Shown here in pieces: positions 32,620-41,998 of a DNA stretch of 64,000 nt. Where the stretch lies: assembly GCA_964609695.1 (NCBI GenBank), contig CAZSSP010000010.1:4887-68886 (forward strand), read 5' to 3'. A program made the translations under genes and the position numbers. Position 1 is the stretch's first letter, and each line of letters opens with the position of its first letter. The notes below the pieces were generated by a model. The model had not been told where the DNA came from. It saw only the letters and a list, made by a program, of their open reading frames with translations, and searched no databases. The DNA is from JAGNHS01 sp964609695 (lineage in GTDB: Bacteria; Bdellovibrionota; UBA2428).

Positions 32620-33426
32620 TCAATTTGCGACGTTGCTCTGCAACCAATTCCAATGATGAGTTAAGAAATCTATGGCGTTGGGATGTTGGCCATCATCAAA
32701 CGACATCATATCGTGAGGTCTTTCAATATCTCCCAATACCAATCCAAATCCCATAGATTCTGTAGGCACAATTCCATCATTACGTGGATCTAAACCCATT
32801 GTGTTTTGAAAATGAGTTATAAATTGAAAACCAATTCGCCCTAAAACTCCACTAATCACATCTTTGTTTTCAACGAAGGTTCTATAACTAAAAAATGGGA
32901 TTCCCTCTAAAACAGGAGAATAATCTTCAGAATTGGGATCGTTATAAATTTTTAAAGCTTCCTGTGTGAGATCTTCTAAACCAGGTTTTAAACCAGGATA
33001 GTTTTGCTTCAAAAATCCAGCCAACGGAGTTCCGTAATGAGGTGACGAAACACTGCTCTCCGTAATCACTCGAGTTGAAAGCGGAACATCATTTCCATCG
33101 GAATCTTTAAAGGTTAAATGAGCTGTCGCATAGCGGATCACTAAACCTCCCATGGAAAAGGCCATCAAATGACATCTTGCCCAGTGATCCTTCGAATTGA
33201 GTTCTTCAAAATATTTTATAAGTTCATGAGCGCGTGCTTTAACGTCGCCCTTAGAAGAAACAGGAAAAGCGACAAAAGGAATTCCGGATTCATTGAGTTC
33301 TTTTACAACTTGAGTTTTTAGATAATCTCCCAAACCACCCGCCCCCGGAACATAGCAAAAATAATCTGCCGCAAATGAAGAGCACGCCAACCCCAATAGA
33401 AGCTTAAGAACGCTTGATGATTTCAT
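32620..33426 (-). CDS. Secreted alpha/beta-hydrolase (lipase-like)
   Basis: The 268-residue protein has a signal peptide (LLLGLACSSFA). The lipase elbow is MAFSMGGLV with the nucleophile Ser at 91 (AxSxG variant of GxSxG). The oxyanion region is FCYVPGAGGLGDYLK. The family layout resembles PGAP1/lipase class proteins with SPHYGTPLA after the elbow. Candidate acid and base residues are DPRNDGIVP and the His-rich DGQHPNAIDF near the C terminus. Likely an esterase or phospholipase acting in the periplasm or outside. Substrate not predictable. Confidence 0.82.
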   Translation of the reverse strand: MKSSSVLKLLLGLACSSFAADYFCYVPGAGGLGDYLKTQVVKELNESGIPFVAFPVSSKGDVKARAHELIKYFEELNSKDHWARCHLMAFSMGGLVIRYATAHLTFKDSDGNDVPLSTRVITESSVSSPHYGTPLAGFLKQNYPGLKPGLEDLTQEALKIYNDPNSEDYSPVLEGIPFFSYRTFVENKDVISGVLGRIGFQFITHFQNTMGLDPRNDGIVPTESMGFGLVLGDIERPHDMMSFDDGQHPNAIDFLTHHWNWLQSNVAN

Positions 33427-33573
33427 CAGTAATTCTCCCCGCTTCTATTAAAACCAAAGCCTATGATTTTAACAAGGCATTGACCAACAGCGCCAATGGC
33501 TAAAAGGTTTTATAATGAATTTGAGGGAGCTTTGTTAAGAGTTTTTAACGAAAACAAAATTCTCAGAATTAAA

Positions 33574-34491
33574 TTAATTAACGGTTTCTTTTTGAAGTTC
33601 AAAGGCGCGCAGGATTTTTTCGACCTGCTCATATTTGCGAGGGTCTGAAGTCATTTGAAGATAAGCACGAAGATCTTCTATGGCCTGAGTGTATCGACCC
33701 ATTCGAGCCATTAAGAAACCACGTTCTTTTAAGGATTCACCCTTTTCGGTTGGGCATATTTCTACCAAAGCAGATAAGACCCAATAAAGGCGAGGAAGGT
33801 CTTCTTTCTCAGCATATATTGCACGCAAATTTCGGAGCATTCTCGAAAGTATGTCTCGTGGGTGCGCTACACGAAGAACCTCGGGACCGAATGGAACAAG
33901 TCCACGTGTCCATTCTTCAAGTCTTTGTTTACAATCATCAACACTTAGAATTCGACCCCCTTCAAAGGAATCAATAAAAAGTTGATTATTATTATCAAAA
34001 AATTCTTCATCATCAGTATTGGGCAGCATTTTTACTAAAAAGTGCCCAGGAAAACTGATGCCTACAGTTTTAAGTCCAGCCAATCGCGCTAGGCCCATAA
34101 AAACTAAACTTAAGGAAATAGGAATTCCCTTACGTCGTAAATAAACATCATTTAAGAATGAATTCTTTGGATTGTAATAATTTGTAGTATCGCCCTGAAA
34201 TCCCATTTCCTGAGAGAACATGCGTATAAAGGCTGTTGTTTTTTCTCTTAGACGAACTTTTTGAGGTAACTGAGTTTTGATCTGATCCGCTAAATGCATG
34301 TATCGACGATGCTCTAAATCAACATCCAGCTCTTCGTATTCCAATTTAGCCAGCAAGAGCCCCAAAAGTATCGGATCCCAATCATCATTTTGTGGATCTC
34401 GAACACGCTCAAGCAAGTCACCCAAACGATCAAGAATCTTCTTTAATGAAGGGTGAAGTTCACTCATAGCGCCTGGTGATCTTAAATCCAC
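33574..34491 (-). CDS. SirB1-like transglutaminase-fold protein with TPR
   Basis: The 305-residue protein matches the SirB1/COG2912 family: a transglutaminase-like core (NPKNSFLNDVYLRRKGIPIS, FPGHFLVKM, FIDSFEGG) followed by TPR helices (KERGFLMARMGRYTQAIEDL). The family's usual Cys is absent from the core and Ser or Asn takes that place in the NSFLNDVL-like motif, as in many relatives. The frame opens at GTG 34491; ATG at 34467 is an alternative start, and neither has a convincing ribosome binding site. Biochemical role of the family is unknown. Confidence 0.85.
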   Translation of the reverse strand: MDLRSPGAMSELHPSLKKILDRLGDLLERVRDPQNDDWDPILLGLLLAKLEYEELDVDLEHRRYMHLADQIKTQLPQKVRLREKTTAFIRMFSQEMGFQGDTTNYYNPKNSFLNDVYLRRKGIPISLSLVFMGLARLAGLKTVGISFPGHFLVKMLPNTDDEEFFDNNNQLFIDSFEGGRILSVDDCKQRLEEWTRGLVPFGPEVLRVAHPRDILSRMLRNLRAIYAEKEDLPRLYWVLSALVEICPTEKGESLKERGFLMARMGRYTQAIEDLRAYLQMTSDPRKYEQVEKILRAFELQKETVN

Positions 34492-34585
34492 TCAAGTCCC
34501 TAGTCAAAGACACTCAAGCCACAATAATAGACCCCGTTTAGGTCCTAAAGGCTTCAAATTTTATGCTATTTTGAAGTTCACAGCT

Positions 34586-36046
34586 ATGAAAAGATACGGA
34601 CATTATATCAATGGCTCTTATGTTCAAAATGAACACTTTGTTGAAAGAGTTTTTCCTGACCCCCTACACGGCCCCTCAGCTATTGCCATATCAACTTTAA
34701 GCCTCAATGACCCCACATCGGACGAGCTATTTAAGGCAGCCCTGATCGGCGCCCATGAAAGCTGGCAACAAGTTCAGGAAGGGTTTTTCCCACTTGAAGA
34801 ACGATTAGAATTCTTAAAGCGATTGGCTCTATCCATCGACAAACACCAAGAAAATTTTGCCCAATTGCTCATGAGAGAAACCTTTAAGCCTATTAAACTT
34901 GCCCGAGTAGAAATTTCGAGGGCTTTGAACACACTTAATGTATGCATCAAAAGCGCTCCTCAATTTTTAGAAAGCAAAAGATTTGATCACAATAAAGATT
35001 GGAGCCCCAATCATAAGATCGAGATTCAGCGAGTTCCCCGGGGAGTGATACTGGCCATTAGTCCCTTTAATTTTCCAGTTAATCTTGTGGCCCATAAGAT
35101 TTTTCCTGCCCTAGCATGCGGTAGCCCTGTAATATTAAAACCCAGCGACAAAGCTCCCTTAAGCTCACTCTATATGATGGATCTATGCCATCACGATAGA
35201 CTTCCGGCCGGAATGCTTCAGCTTCTTCATTGCGAAAATGAGGTGACAGAAAAACTAGCCTCAGACTCACGAGTCTCATTTGTTTCTTTTACTGGATCTT
35301 CAAAAGTTGGATGGAATTTAGCAAAAAAAACAACTGTTCCTTTTTCACTGGAACTCGGCGGCAATGCCCCAGTCTTTGTTGATGAAAACACTGACCTAAA
35401 AACTGCGGCAAAAAAAATTAGCGAGGGTGCTTTTATGCACGCCGGACAATCTTGTATTTCTGTTCAAAATGTCTACGTTCACAAGAATATTGCTCAAGAA
35501 TTCACAGTCCTTTTACAATCTGAGGTCGAGAAATTTCCTTACGGTAATCCTGAAAACGAAAATGTACTCTGTGGAGCGCCTATAAATATTGAGTCCCTAA
35601 ATCGAATTAAAAATTCCTTAGAGCAGCTAAAAAATCAAGGTGCAAAGATTTTAGCTCAATCAAAAAACTATTTAGGAAATCATGAAGACGTTGCAAAATA
35701 TTTTAGTCCAACTTTAATTTCAGAGATTTCAGAATCTAGTTTTTTTTGCCAAGAAGAAATTTTTGCTCCGCTCATGAGTTTAACGACACTCAATTCATTC
35801 GATGATTTTTTAAAAATTGCAAAATCCAGAACTCATCGCCTTCAATGTGGAATATTCACTAAAAACCCCGATCACATTAAAAAAGCTCGAAACCTAGATT
35901 ATGGTGGCATCCTTATCAACGAAAGTTCAACTTTCCGAATCGATGCTCTACCCTACGGAGGTCAAGGACTGGCTGGCGTTGGGCGAGAAGGCCCCCTTTA
36001 TGCCATGGAAGATTTCACGACATATAAAAGCATTATTGAAAACTAA
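34586..36046 (+). CDS. Aldehyde dehydrogenase family protein
   Basis: NAD(P)-dependent oxidation of an aldehyde to an acid. The 486 residues (from ATG 34586; an in-frame TTG at 34571 is possible) show the NAD-binding ISPFNFPVNL block, FTGSSKVGWN, the catalytic Glu in LELGGNAP, and the catalytic Cys in HAGQSCIS. EEIFAPLMSL and the C-terminal block PYGGQGLAGVGREGP complete the fold. The latter is close to the succinate-semialdehyde and lactaldehyde type (PFGG-x-K-x-SG-x-GREG). It is convergent with the LysR gene, 5 bases apart. Substrate not assigned. Confidence 0.92.
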   Translation: MKRYGHYINGSYVQNEHFVERVFPDPLHGPSAIAISTLSLNDPTSDELFKAALIGAHESWQQVQEGFFPLEERLEFLKRLALSIDKHQENFAQLLMRETFKPIKLARVEISRALNTLNVCIKSAPQFLESKRFDHNKDWSPNHKIEIQRVPRGVILAISPFNFPVNLVAHKIFPALACGSPVILKPSDKAPLSSLYMMDLCHHDRLPAGMLQLLHCENEVTEKLASDSRVSFVSFTGSSKVGWNLAKKTTVPFSLELGGNAPVFVDENTDLKTAAKKISEGAFMHAGQSCISVQNVYVHKNIAQEFTVLLQSEVEKFPYGNPENENVLCGAPINIESLNRIKNSLEQLKNQGAKILAQSKNYLGNHEDVAKYFSPTLISEISESSFFCQEEIFAPLMSLTTLNSFDDFLKIAKSRTHRLQCGIFTKNPDHIKKARNLDYGGILINESSTFRIDALPYGGQGLAGVGREGPLYAMEDFTTYKSIIEN

Positions 36047-36051
36047 ACTTC

Positions 36052-36924
36052 CTATTTGAGAATTTTTAGAAAACTTGAAGCATTTAGAGAAATAGAATTT
36101 CCCTTTCTTTTAGCCAAATACAAAGTGGCCGAGTGAGTTTTAGACATAGGAACTTCAATCAATTTTCCTTTACGAATTTCATCCTCAACCATAAACTTCA
36201 AAAGTATGGCCAATCCTTGAGCACCCATGCAAAGGCGTTTTTGCAATTCCTGACTATTGGCCTCGATTTGAATGTCGGGATCGATACCTAAAGTGTCCAA
36301 AACATCTTGAGCAGGATTTTTAATATAGTCTTTTCGAATGGAACTGATGTAATTCACCGTCATATTTTGCTGTGACTTTAATTTTTTATTTTTGAGTAAA
36401 GATATAAGACTGGGATGAATCACAGCCACTAAAGGAAAAGAGAGAAGCTCCACGTATACGAGTGATGCGTCTTTGATTTTTGTAAAAAAGAGCCCAAACT
36501 CTATTTCTTTGGAAATTAATTTAGAAGCTATCTCTTGAGGCGCTCCCACGAAAATACTGGGTTTGAGCTTAGGATGTATTTTTTTAGCTTCAACTATTTT
36601 ATCTACTAAAAAATAATTAGACAGATGGTCTGAAGCCCCCAAATGAAGAGGCCCCTCGCAAAGCTCCTTTTTTCCAGCACATAAGTTTTTTACATCTTCT
36701 AAACTCTCGAATATTTTTTCACATTGTGCAAAAACCTCTGCCCCTACTTCCGTGAGCACAACTCCAGACTTCGAACGTTTCAATAGTTTCACGGATTCTC
36801 TGGCTTCGAGAAGAGCGACAGCCTTACTCAAAGACGGTTGGCTAATTCGTAAATGCCTAGCGGCAGAAGTAAAACTTCCCGCCTTGGCCACATCATAAAA
36901 ATATTTAAGATGACTGAGTTCCAT
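36052..36924 (-). CDS. LysR-type transcriptional regulator
   Basis: The 290 residues have the N-terminal winged helix (LSHLKYFYDVAKAGSFTSAARHLRISQPSLSKAV, a classic LTTR pattern seen at 3-38; quoted in full only as motif halves KYFYDVAKAGSF and LRISQPSLSKAV) and a periplasmic-binding-protein-like effector domain from about residue 90. A perfect 9-bp inverted repeat with T-N11-A (36940-36964) lies between its start and the divergent gene at 37055, so it probably regulates that gene and itself. Whether it also controls the convergent aldehyde dehydrogenase is open. Confidence 0.93.
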   Translation of the reverse strand: MELSHLKYFYDVAKAGSFTSAARHLRISQPSLSKAVALLEARESVKLLKRSKSGVVLTEVGAEVFAQCEKIFESLEDVKNLCAGKKELCEGPLHLGASDHLSNYFLVDKIVEAKKIHPKLKPSIFVGAPQEIASKLISKEIEFGLFFTKIKDASLVYVELLSFPLVAVIHPSLISLLKNKKLKSQQNMTVNYISSIRKDYIKNPAQDVLDTLGIDPDIQIEANSQELQKRLCMGAQGLAILLKFMVEDEIRKGKLIEVPMSKTHSATLYLAKRKGNSISLNASSFLKILK

Positions 36925-36939
36925 GGACTTAGCCTAGCA

Positions 36940-36964
36940 CATCTATTCCTTATATGAATAGATG
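36940..36964. promoter_or_regulatory. LysR-type operator
   Basis: CATCTATTC (36940-36948) and GAATAGATG (36956-36964) form a perfect 9-bp dyad with a 7-base centre CTTATAT. The inner TTC-N7-GAA gives the T-N11-A pattern of LysR-family sites. It lies 16 bases upstream of the lysR start codon and 91 bases upstream of the divergent gene. Confidence 0.75.
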
Positions 36965-37054
36965 TTGTTCCTAATATGTATTATCTCTATACATAAAAAC
37001 CTTTTATCTTCATCTTCACAGCCACTCACGAGAGAGGCCACGGAGGATGAAAAA

Positions 37055-37552
37055 ATGAAAACAAAACTTTTAAAAACTTTAATAGGATTAGCGATAACTT
37101 CTTCAGCTTTTGCTGGAGACTTTAGCGTTCCCACAATGAACGAAAAAGACGCCCATATCGATTTGGCTCAAGTTCAACAAGTCATCACCCTTAAAAAACC
37201 AAATGCACAAAGCGCCACTCGTGTTAACTTAGTCATACAGGACTTAGGCGGAAGCACAGACGTTTCTCCCACCATGGGACTTTACCTTAGCTTTTGGAAA
37301 GACGGGGAAATGGGAAATGTTTCAGCAGTTTTTAATCTTTCTCAAGTATTTAGTCTCATTGACTACCATGTGCTGAACAACGGCGACTTAGTTATTGAAG
37401 TCAAAGAATACGATGGCTCAAAAGGTATGATTAAAAATATTTACCAAATTAGCTATAACGGATTCTTGAAAAAATTCGAAAAAGCACAAATCAATGAAGA
37501 CTTCCAAAACAAATGGGTCGATGGCGATATCCAAATGTACCCAATCCCCTAA
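37055..37552 (+). CDS. Secreted protein of unknown function, divergent from lysR
   Basis: The frame opens at 36962, but ATG 37055 has GGAGG at 8-base spacing and yields a clean signal peptide (KTLIGLAITSSAFAGD), so it is preferred (165 residues). The mature protein reads as a compact beta fold (VNLVIQDLGGSTDVSPT, GLYLSFWKDGEMGNVSAVF, LVIEVKEYDGS) with no Cys. It is followed by a strong terminator. The shared operator with the LysR gene suggests it is the regulator's main target. Function unknown. Confidence 0.65.
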   Translation: MKTKLLKTLIGLAITSSAFAGDFSVPTMNEKDAHIDLAQVQQVITLKKPNAQSATRVNLVIQDLGGSTDVSPTMGLYLSFWKDGEMGNVSAVFNLSQVFSLIDYHVLNNGDLVIEVKEYDGSKGMIKNIYQISYNGFLKKFEKAQINEDFQNKWVDGDIQMYPIP

Positions 37553-37582
37553 ATCAACAATTCAACTCAATAAAACAAATAC

Positions 37583-37630
37583 GCCCTGACTGACGCTTCC
37601 AACCCGTCAGTCAGGGCTTTTAAATTTTTT
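37583..37630. terminator. Bidirectional intrinsic terminator
   Basis: GCCCTGACTGACG (37583-37595) pairs perfectly over 13 bp with 37605-37617, loop of 9 bases, followed on the plus strand by TTTTAAATTTTTTT. The left side is A-rich, so it can also stop the minus-strand DHH gene, whose stop is at 37630. Confidence 0.92.
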
Positions 37631-39027
37631 TAATAAGTAGATAATTCTTTGTAGAGCATACGATGCAAAAGTGCAGCAAGTTCTTTGGGCTTATCGGCAT
37701 CGAGACCAAAAACCTCGCGCCAACGCTGGCGAGATATCACGGCGCGAGCCATAGAGCGATGCCCTCCGGCACTGCCCAAATAATCAAATAATTTTTTAAA
37801 TAAATCTCCGCAGTGATGGATATATCCAGAGTTTCTTCCAGAAATAATAAGTTCTTCATTTAAAAAGCCAGCCACAAGAGCCCACTTAGCTCCTTCAAGT
37901 TGCATTACAAAATCGGCAGCCTGAGCAATCCATTCTTCTTTTTGCACTTTCATCAAAGGTAAAACAGCAATACTGTTTTTAAGTTTTAAGTGAGTAGAAG
38001 ATTTTCCTAGAGCTCTCAGATAAGCCACTGGCAATTCCGGTTTTTCGATTCTTTTTATCAAACCAATATTAGCCAGCGAATATAAGGTCAAATAAGCTTC
38101 GACATCATAAAAGGACACTTCTCGATGAAGCGTTAGAGTATCACTTTTTATTCCGTAGAGTAGAGCCGTGGCCAAACGCAGTGAAGGCTCTAATCTTTCT
38201 GCTCTTAAATATTGAGTTAACATTGTAGCTGTAGAACCCAATTCGGTTTGAATATCGACAAAAGGAACTCCCTTAAGTCCTTCTTCTACGCGTGGATGAT
38301 GATCAAAAACTGCTGTAATTTTGGGCAACTCTATTCCTTTAAAAAAACTAGGCTGACAATCCACACAAATAATTTTTTGATATTTTTTAAGTTCATTAGG
38401 TTTGACTTGCTTAATTTGTATATCGAGCAAGTTCACCATGGCCCTATTTTCAGGACGAGAAATGCGACCAAAGCTTATAATAGGAGAGCTGGTCGCATGA
38501 CGTCCTAAAATTTTACGTAAAGCTAGAGCCGAAGAAATTCCATCAGGATCAGGCTCGCGTTGAAGCAAAAAGGCCACGGAGTCATCTTTCGAGATGAGGG
38601 CCTTGAGTTCTTCTAGACGATTACGCACACGCATTAGGTGAAGCTCTTGTTCTACTCCACTTCCTAAAAGACTACGCCAGGACACTTCATGACGAGTGTC
38701 TAAATTTGCTTTTGAATGTTTTTCTTCATGGTTTCTCAGCTGAAGAATTTTTAAATCACTTTTTTGAGCTAATAACTCACCCACCAAAGCTCTTGTTTTT
38801 TCTGCGGACTTTAAACCCACAATCGCGAGTGAGGGTTCTTTTGTTTTTAGACAATCCCAGTTTTTACAAACACTTTTAGAATTTTTTGTGATTCTTTTTG
38901 CAGGAAGAGTCCAGCCACGACCTTGAATCCATACTGAAACATGAGATTTTGGTGGAAGAGATTTGACGAGAGATTCTACGGGCCAAGTTTCATCACCTAC
39001 AACGAGGATATTCTCTGGACGTGTCAT
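37630..39027 (-). CDS. DHH-family phosphoesterase (NrnA-like)
   Basis: The 465-residue protein has an N-terminal Rossmann-like domain (about 1-100, beginning ILVVGDE) similar to TrkA-N modules. A DHH domain follows (REPDPDG with Asp160 and Asp162, VDCQ near 222, and FDHHPR with His243 and His244). The C-terminal DHHA1 domain carries GSAGGHRSMARA. These motifs fit nanoRNases and pAp phosphatases, or related cyclic-dinucleotide hydrolases. The fused Rossmann domain is also found in some archaeal and deltaproteobacterial relatives. It is the last gene of the mla-like operon, 55 bases after mlaD. Confidence 0.85.
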   Translation of the reverse strand: MTRPENILVVGDETWPVESLVKSLPPKSHVSVWIQGRGWTLPAKRITKNSKSVCKNWDCLKTKEPSLAIVGLKSAEKTRALVGELLAQKSDLKILQLRNHEEKHSKANLDTRHEVSWRSLLGSGVEQELHLMRVRNRLEELKALISKDDSVAFLLQREPDPDGISSALALRKILGRHATSSPIISFGRISRPENRAMVNLLDIQIKQVKPNELKKYQKIICVDCQPSFFKGIELPKITAVFDHHPRVEEGLKGVPFVDIQTELGSTATMLTQYLRAERLEPSLRLATALLYGIKSDTLTLHREVSFYDVEAYLTLYSLANIGLIKRIEKPELPVAYLRALGKSSTHLKLKNSIAVLPLMKVQKEEWIAQAADFVMQLEGAKWALVAGFLNEELIISGRNSGYIHHCGDLFKKLFDYLGSAGGHRSMARAVISRQRWREVFGLDADKPKELAALLHRMLYKELSTY

Positions 39028-39082
39028 CTAGGAATGAGAAATTATCATCTTGGCATAGTGAGTCAACGAGAAGTATCTAGGT

Positions 39083-39868
39083 CTATTTATCCTTTTTTTC
39101 TTCGCCTTGAGCAATAGATTCACGAACAATGAACCTAATGATTTTACTACGTTTTGCCCCGCCCAAAAGGATCTTCATATCTTCATGTAGAGTAGGATCG
39201 TTGACCAAAGCCCCCAGAGTGCCCTCGCCCTTATCCACCTTAGATAATATGCGACTTAAGCTTTTTATGGCCTGTCCTAAATTTTCATCTTTATTACCAT
39301 TGAGCTTATCTGTGAGCTGCTCAAGATTCGCCATAATTCTTTCGAGCCTTCCCGACTTATTAATTTGCTCAAGAGCCGCATTGATTTGAAAGGCCGCCTT
39401 CGACAATGACTCAACGGCATTTCCTCCTGTGGCTAAGTAATCTTCAAGCTTCTTTTCTTGTCGACGCTTTAAAAACTCCCCATCTTTTAAGGGTTCATAG
39501 GCTTCAGTTCCGGCCGTTAATACAACCACCTGATCTCCCAACATTCCCGTGGTGCTTGTTCCAGCTAAAGTGTCTTGCCTTAAGTGCTCTTTATATTTTT
39601 TCGAAATAGAGAGACTTACGTCCACACCTTTTTCATCTTTAGGTAAAGTTTTTGCAGACACTCGGCCAATCAAAATACCCGACATATAAACGGGAGCTCC
39701 TACGTTTAATCCTCGAGCATCTTCAAATCTAATTTTAAGGGTGTACTCACCTTGGAAAAATCCAGTCCCCCCGATGAAAACCACAAAGCCTGTCATCACC
39801 ATAAGAGCGACAAAAACAAACATCCCAACGATAAAATTGTTCTCGCCTTTGCTGTTAGGCCTTTCCAT
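39083..39868 (-). CDS. mlaD: MCE-family lipid transport protein MlaD
   Basis: Periplasmic, membrane-anchored substrate carrier of the Mla phospholipid transporter. The 261 residues have an N-terminal membrane helix (IVGMFVFVALMVMTGFVVFIGG) and then one MCE domain (LKIRFEDARGLNVGAPVYMSG and STTGMLGDQVVVL motifs; quoted in parts as VGAPVYMSG and GMLGDQVV). A helical tail of about 120 residues follows, as in single-MCE proteins that form hexamers. It overlaps mlaF by 14 bases. Confidence 0.93.
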   Translation of the reverse strand: MERPNSKGENNFIVGMFVFVALMVMTGFVVFIGGTGFFQGEYTLKIRFEDARGLNVGAPVYMSGILIGRVSAKTLPKDEKGVDVSLSISKKYKEHLRQDTLAGTSTTGMLGDQVVVLTAGTEAYEPLKDGEFLKRRQEKKLEDYLATGGNAVESLSKAAFQINAALEQINKSGRLERIMANLEQLTDKLNGNKDENLGQAIKSLSRILSKVDKGEGTLGALVNDPTLHEDMKILLGGAKRSKIIRFIVRESIAQGEEKKDK

Positions 39869-40607
39869 AATTGCCTCCTGTTACAAACGAATGAAATAGT
39901 TCGTTACTTTCTTCTTTTAGCTGCGACACTTTACCCTCTACAGCGATTCTGCCGCGGAAAAGTAAGCTTAATCTCTCAGAGGTCGCATAAACGGTGGGAA
40001 TATCATGAGTCACCAAAACCCCACCCTGTCCATTTTCTTTTAGTAAATTGATCACATCTTGAATATTGCGAGTATTAAAAGGATCTAAGCCCGCCGTAGG
40101 TTCATCATATAAAATCACTTCTGGATCGAGCATCAAGCCACGGGATAAGCCCACACGTTTTTGCATACCGCCCGATAAATCCGAAGGAAGAAGTTTGTTG
40201 GTACCCGACAAACCGAAACGCTCTAGTGTTTCATCAATTTTCTTTTGCTTTTCTTTACGCGACATTTTTGTGTGAGCATCGAGAGGATAGAGCAAATTTT
40301 CTTCTACAGTGAGAGAGTCAAATAAGGCTCCTCCCTGAAAAACATAAGCCACTTGTTTTCGAACTTCATACCACTGGTGCTCAGAATAATGAGTGACATC
40401 TTTTCCTTTAAAAAAGATTGTCCCTTCATCGGGTTTCTCTAAACCAATGAGCGCTCTTAAAAAAACACTTTTTCCCGAACCGCTTCCACCAATCAAACTC
40501 ACCACTTCTTTAGGGAATAAATCGAAATCTAAATGATCATGAACTCGCTTAGTTCCAAAAGTTTTTGAAAAACCTCTGACTCTAAAAAGCGGTTCTTGCT
40601 TGCTCAC
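39855..40607 (-). CDS. mlaF: ABC transporter ATPase MlaF
   Basis: Nucleotide-binding subunit of the Mla transporter in the inner membrane. The 250 residues contain Walker A GGSGSGKS, the Q-loop in YVFQGGALFDSL, the signature LSGGMQKRV and Walker B VILYDEPTAGLDP. GGALFDSLTVEEN and LSGGMQKR are typical of MlaF rather than other ABC ATPases. It is 2 bases from mlaE and overlaps mlaD. Confidence 0.95.
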   Translation of the reverse strand: MSKQEPLFRVRGFSKTFGTKRVHDHLDFDLFPKEVVSLIGGSGSGKSVFLRALIGLEKPDEGTIFFKGKDVTHYSEHQWYEVRKQVAYVFQGGALFDSLTVEENLLYPLDAHTKMSRKEKQKKIDETLERFGLSGTNKLLPSDLSGGMQKRVGLSRGLMLDPEVILYDEPTAGLDPFNTRNIQDVINLLKENGQGGVLVTHDIPTVYATSERLSLLFRGRIAVEGKVSQLKEESNELFHSFVTGGNYGKA

Positions 40608-40609
40608 GA

Positions 40610-41407
40610 CTATAAATCCCCCGCTCGAAAAGCATTTTCAAATATCCAAAGCATTTTTGTTAAAATAAAATCAAAGGCAAGAACCAGCACTGAAGAAATC
40701 ACCACGGCTCGAGTTGTTGAATTCCCCACGCCTTGAGTTCCACCAGAAGTTCTTAAACCTACAAAACAGCCAACTGAACCTATAATAAAACCAAACACTG
40801 TTGCCTTAAACAAACCACCGCAAACATCACGAAGGTTAATGATTTCAAACGATTTAAAAAAATAATCGTAATTGCTCAAACCTAGAGTGACAGACCCAAT
40901 GAGCATGCCTCCAAATATACCGAGCATATTAGCCATAATCGTAAGCAATGGAGCCGCAATCATGACTGCAAGAATTTTAGGAGCCACAATTTTTTGAATA
41001 GGATCAGTTCCTAAGGCACGAATAGCATCAATCTGCTGAGTCACTGCCATAGATCCAACTTCAGAGGCAATACCAGCTCCCACCCGACCCGAAATCATAA
41101 GCGCTGTAAAAATCGGACCCAATTCTCGAACAATAGAAGTGGCTACAATTTTCGGCACATAGAGTTTGGCTCCAAAGCGCGCTAATCCAAATCCAAATTG
41201 TAGAGTCATCACAGTTCCAGTAGCGAGAGCCGCAACAGCGACAATTAAAAAACTCATCACACCAATGCTATAGAGTTCATTCACAATAGAAGTTCTGGAA
41301 GGAGGCCGCCTCAAATAAACACGAAATGTTTGCCATACCATTTCAGAAAGTCCCCCCAAAAACAGAAGAGCTTGCATAAATGAACTACTTTTTAGCAGAC
41401 TGATCAT
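40610..41407 (-). CDS. mlaE: ABC transporter permease MlaE
   Basis: Inner-membrane permease of the Mla phospholipid transporter. Start ATG 41407 is preferred, with GGAGCGAG upstream, giving 265 residues; the longer frame from 41455 lies inside the preceding gene. The family block LGPIFTALMISGRVGAGIASEVGSM (seen as LGPIFTALMISGRVGAG and SEVGSMAVTQQIDA) and about five membrane helices identify it. It overlaps the preceding lipoprotein gene by 23 bases. Confidence 0.94.
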   Translation of the reverse strand: MISLLKSSSFMQALLFLGGLSEMVWQTFRVYLRRPPSRTSIVNELYSIGVMSFLIVAVAALATGTVMTLQFGFGLARFGAKLYVPKIVATSIVRELGPIFTALMISGRVGAGIASEVGSMAVTQQIDAIRALGTDPIQKIVAPKILAVMIAAPLLTIMANMLGIFGGMLIGSVTLGLSNYDYFFKSFEIINLRDVCGGLFKATVFGFIIGSVGCFVGLRTSGGTQGVGNSTTRAVVISSVLVLAFDFILTKMLWIFENAFRAGDL

Positions 41408-41909
41408 GGTGATACTCGCTCCGTCCGTAATGAAAGCCTTTAAGCATATTTTCATAAGAGGCCACGTCGTCGCTGCTTAAGTCATGAGCCTTTTGCAAAT
41501 GAAAATCAAAAATACAATCGTCTTTTCGAACTACTGTTGAAAGCACATCGACTGGAACTCCATCCATCTTAGCTTTCACGTGCCTACGAAGTGCCGCACG
41601 ACCATCAATGATCAAATCTTGATTCTCTAAAACATCTAATCCCTGCAATGGCGAATGAGCAGATTTCATCAAAGATTCCAGAGAAGCTCCATCGTAGCGT
41701 CCACAGAGAGAACTCACACTAATCATGGCAGAAGTTTTTTTGTTTAAATAAACTTTGTCGGCATCAATTTCTTTAAATTTTTCTAGCATCCAATCCGCAC
41801 CCGGACTGGGAAGTTGATAATTGTTGGCAGATTTATCTTCGCGCAAGGGTCCCCCCAAAGAACACGCAAAGACAAAAGGGACTAAAGCTAAAACACTGAT
41901 GTTTTTCAT
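41385..41909 (-). CDS. Lipoprotein, first gene of the mla-like operon
   Basis: ATG at 41909 gives a lipoprotein signal (KNISVLALVPFVFAC, Cys16), so it is chosen over the upstream TTG at 41945. The 174-residue product has no recognised domain; the mature part has two Cys (SLCGRYD and KDDCIFD) that could pair. The central RRHVKAKMDGVPVDVLS region is strand-like. Its 3' end overlaps mlaE, so translation is coupled. It may replace the usual MlaA or MlaB/C components, none of which is seen here, but that is inference. Confidence 0.7.
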   Translation of the reverse strand: MKNISVLALVPFVFACSLGGPLREDKSANNYQLPSPGADWMLEKFKEIDADKVYLNKKTSAMISVSSLCGRYDGASLESLMKSAHSPLQGLDVLENQDLIIDGRAALRRHVKAKMDGVPVDVLSTVVRKDDCIFDFHLQKAHDLSSDDVASYENMLKGFHYGRSEYHHDQSAKK

Positions 41910-41998
41910 ATGTGGGTCTATCTTTTTATCGGAAGCCCCGGGCAAAACATAACCTATAGCTGGGATTTTTACAGATGCTTAGCGCAACGCATCTATTA

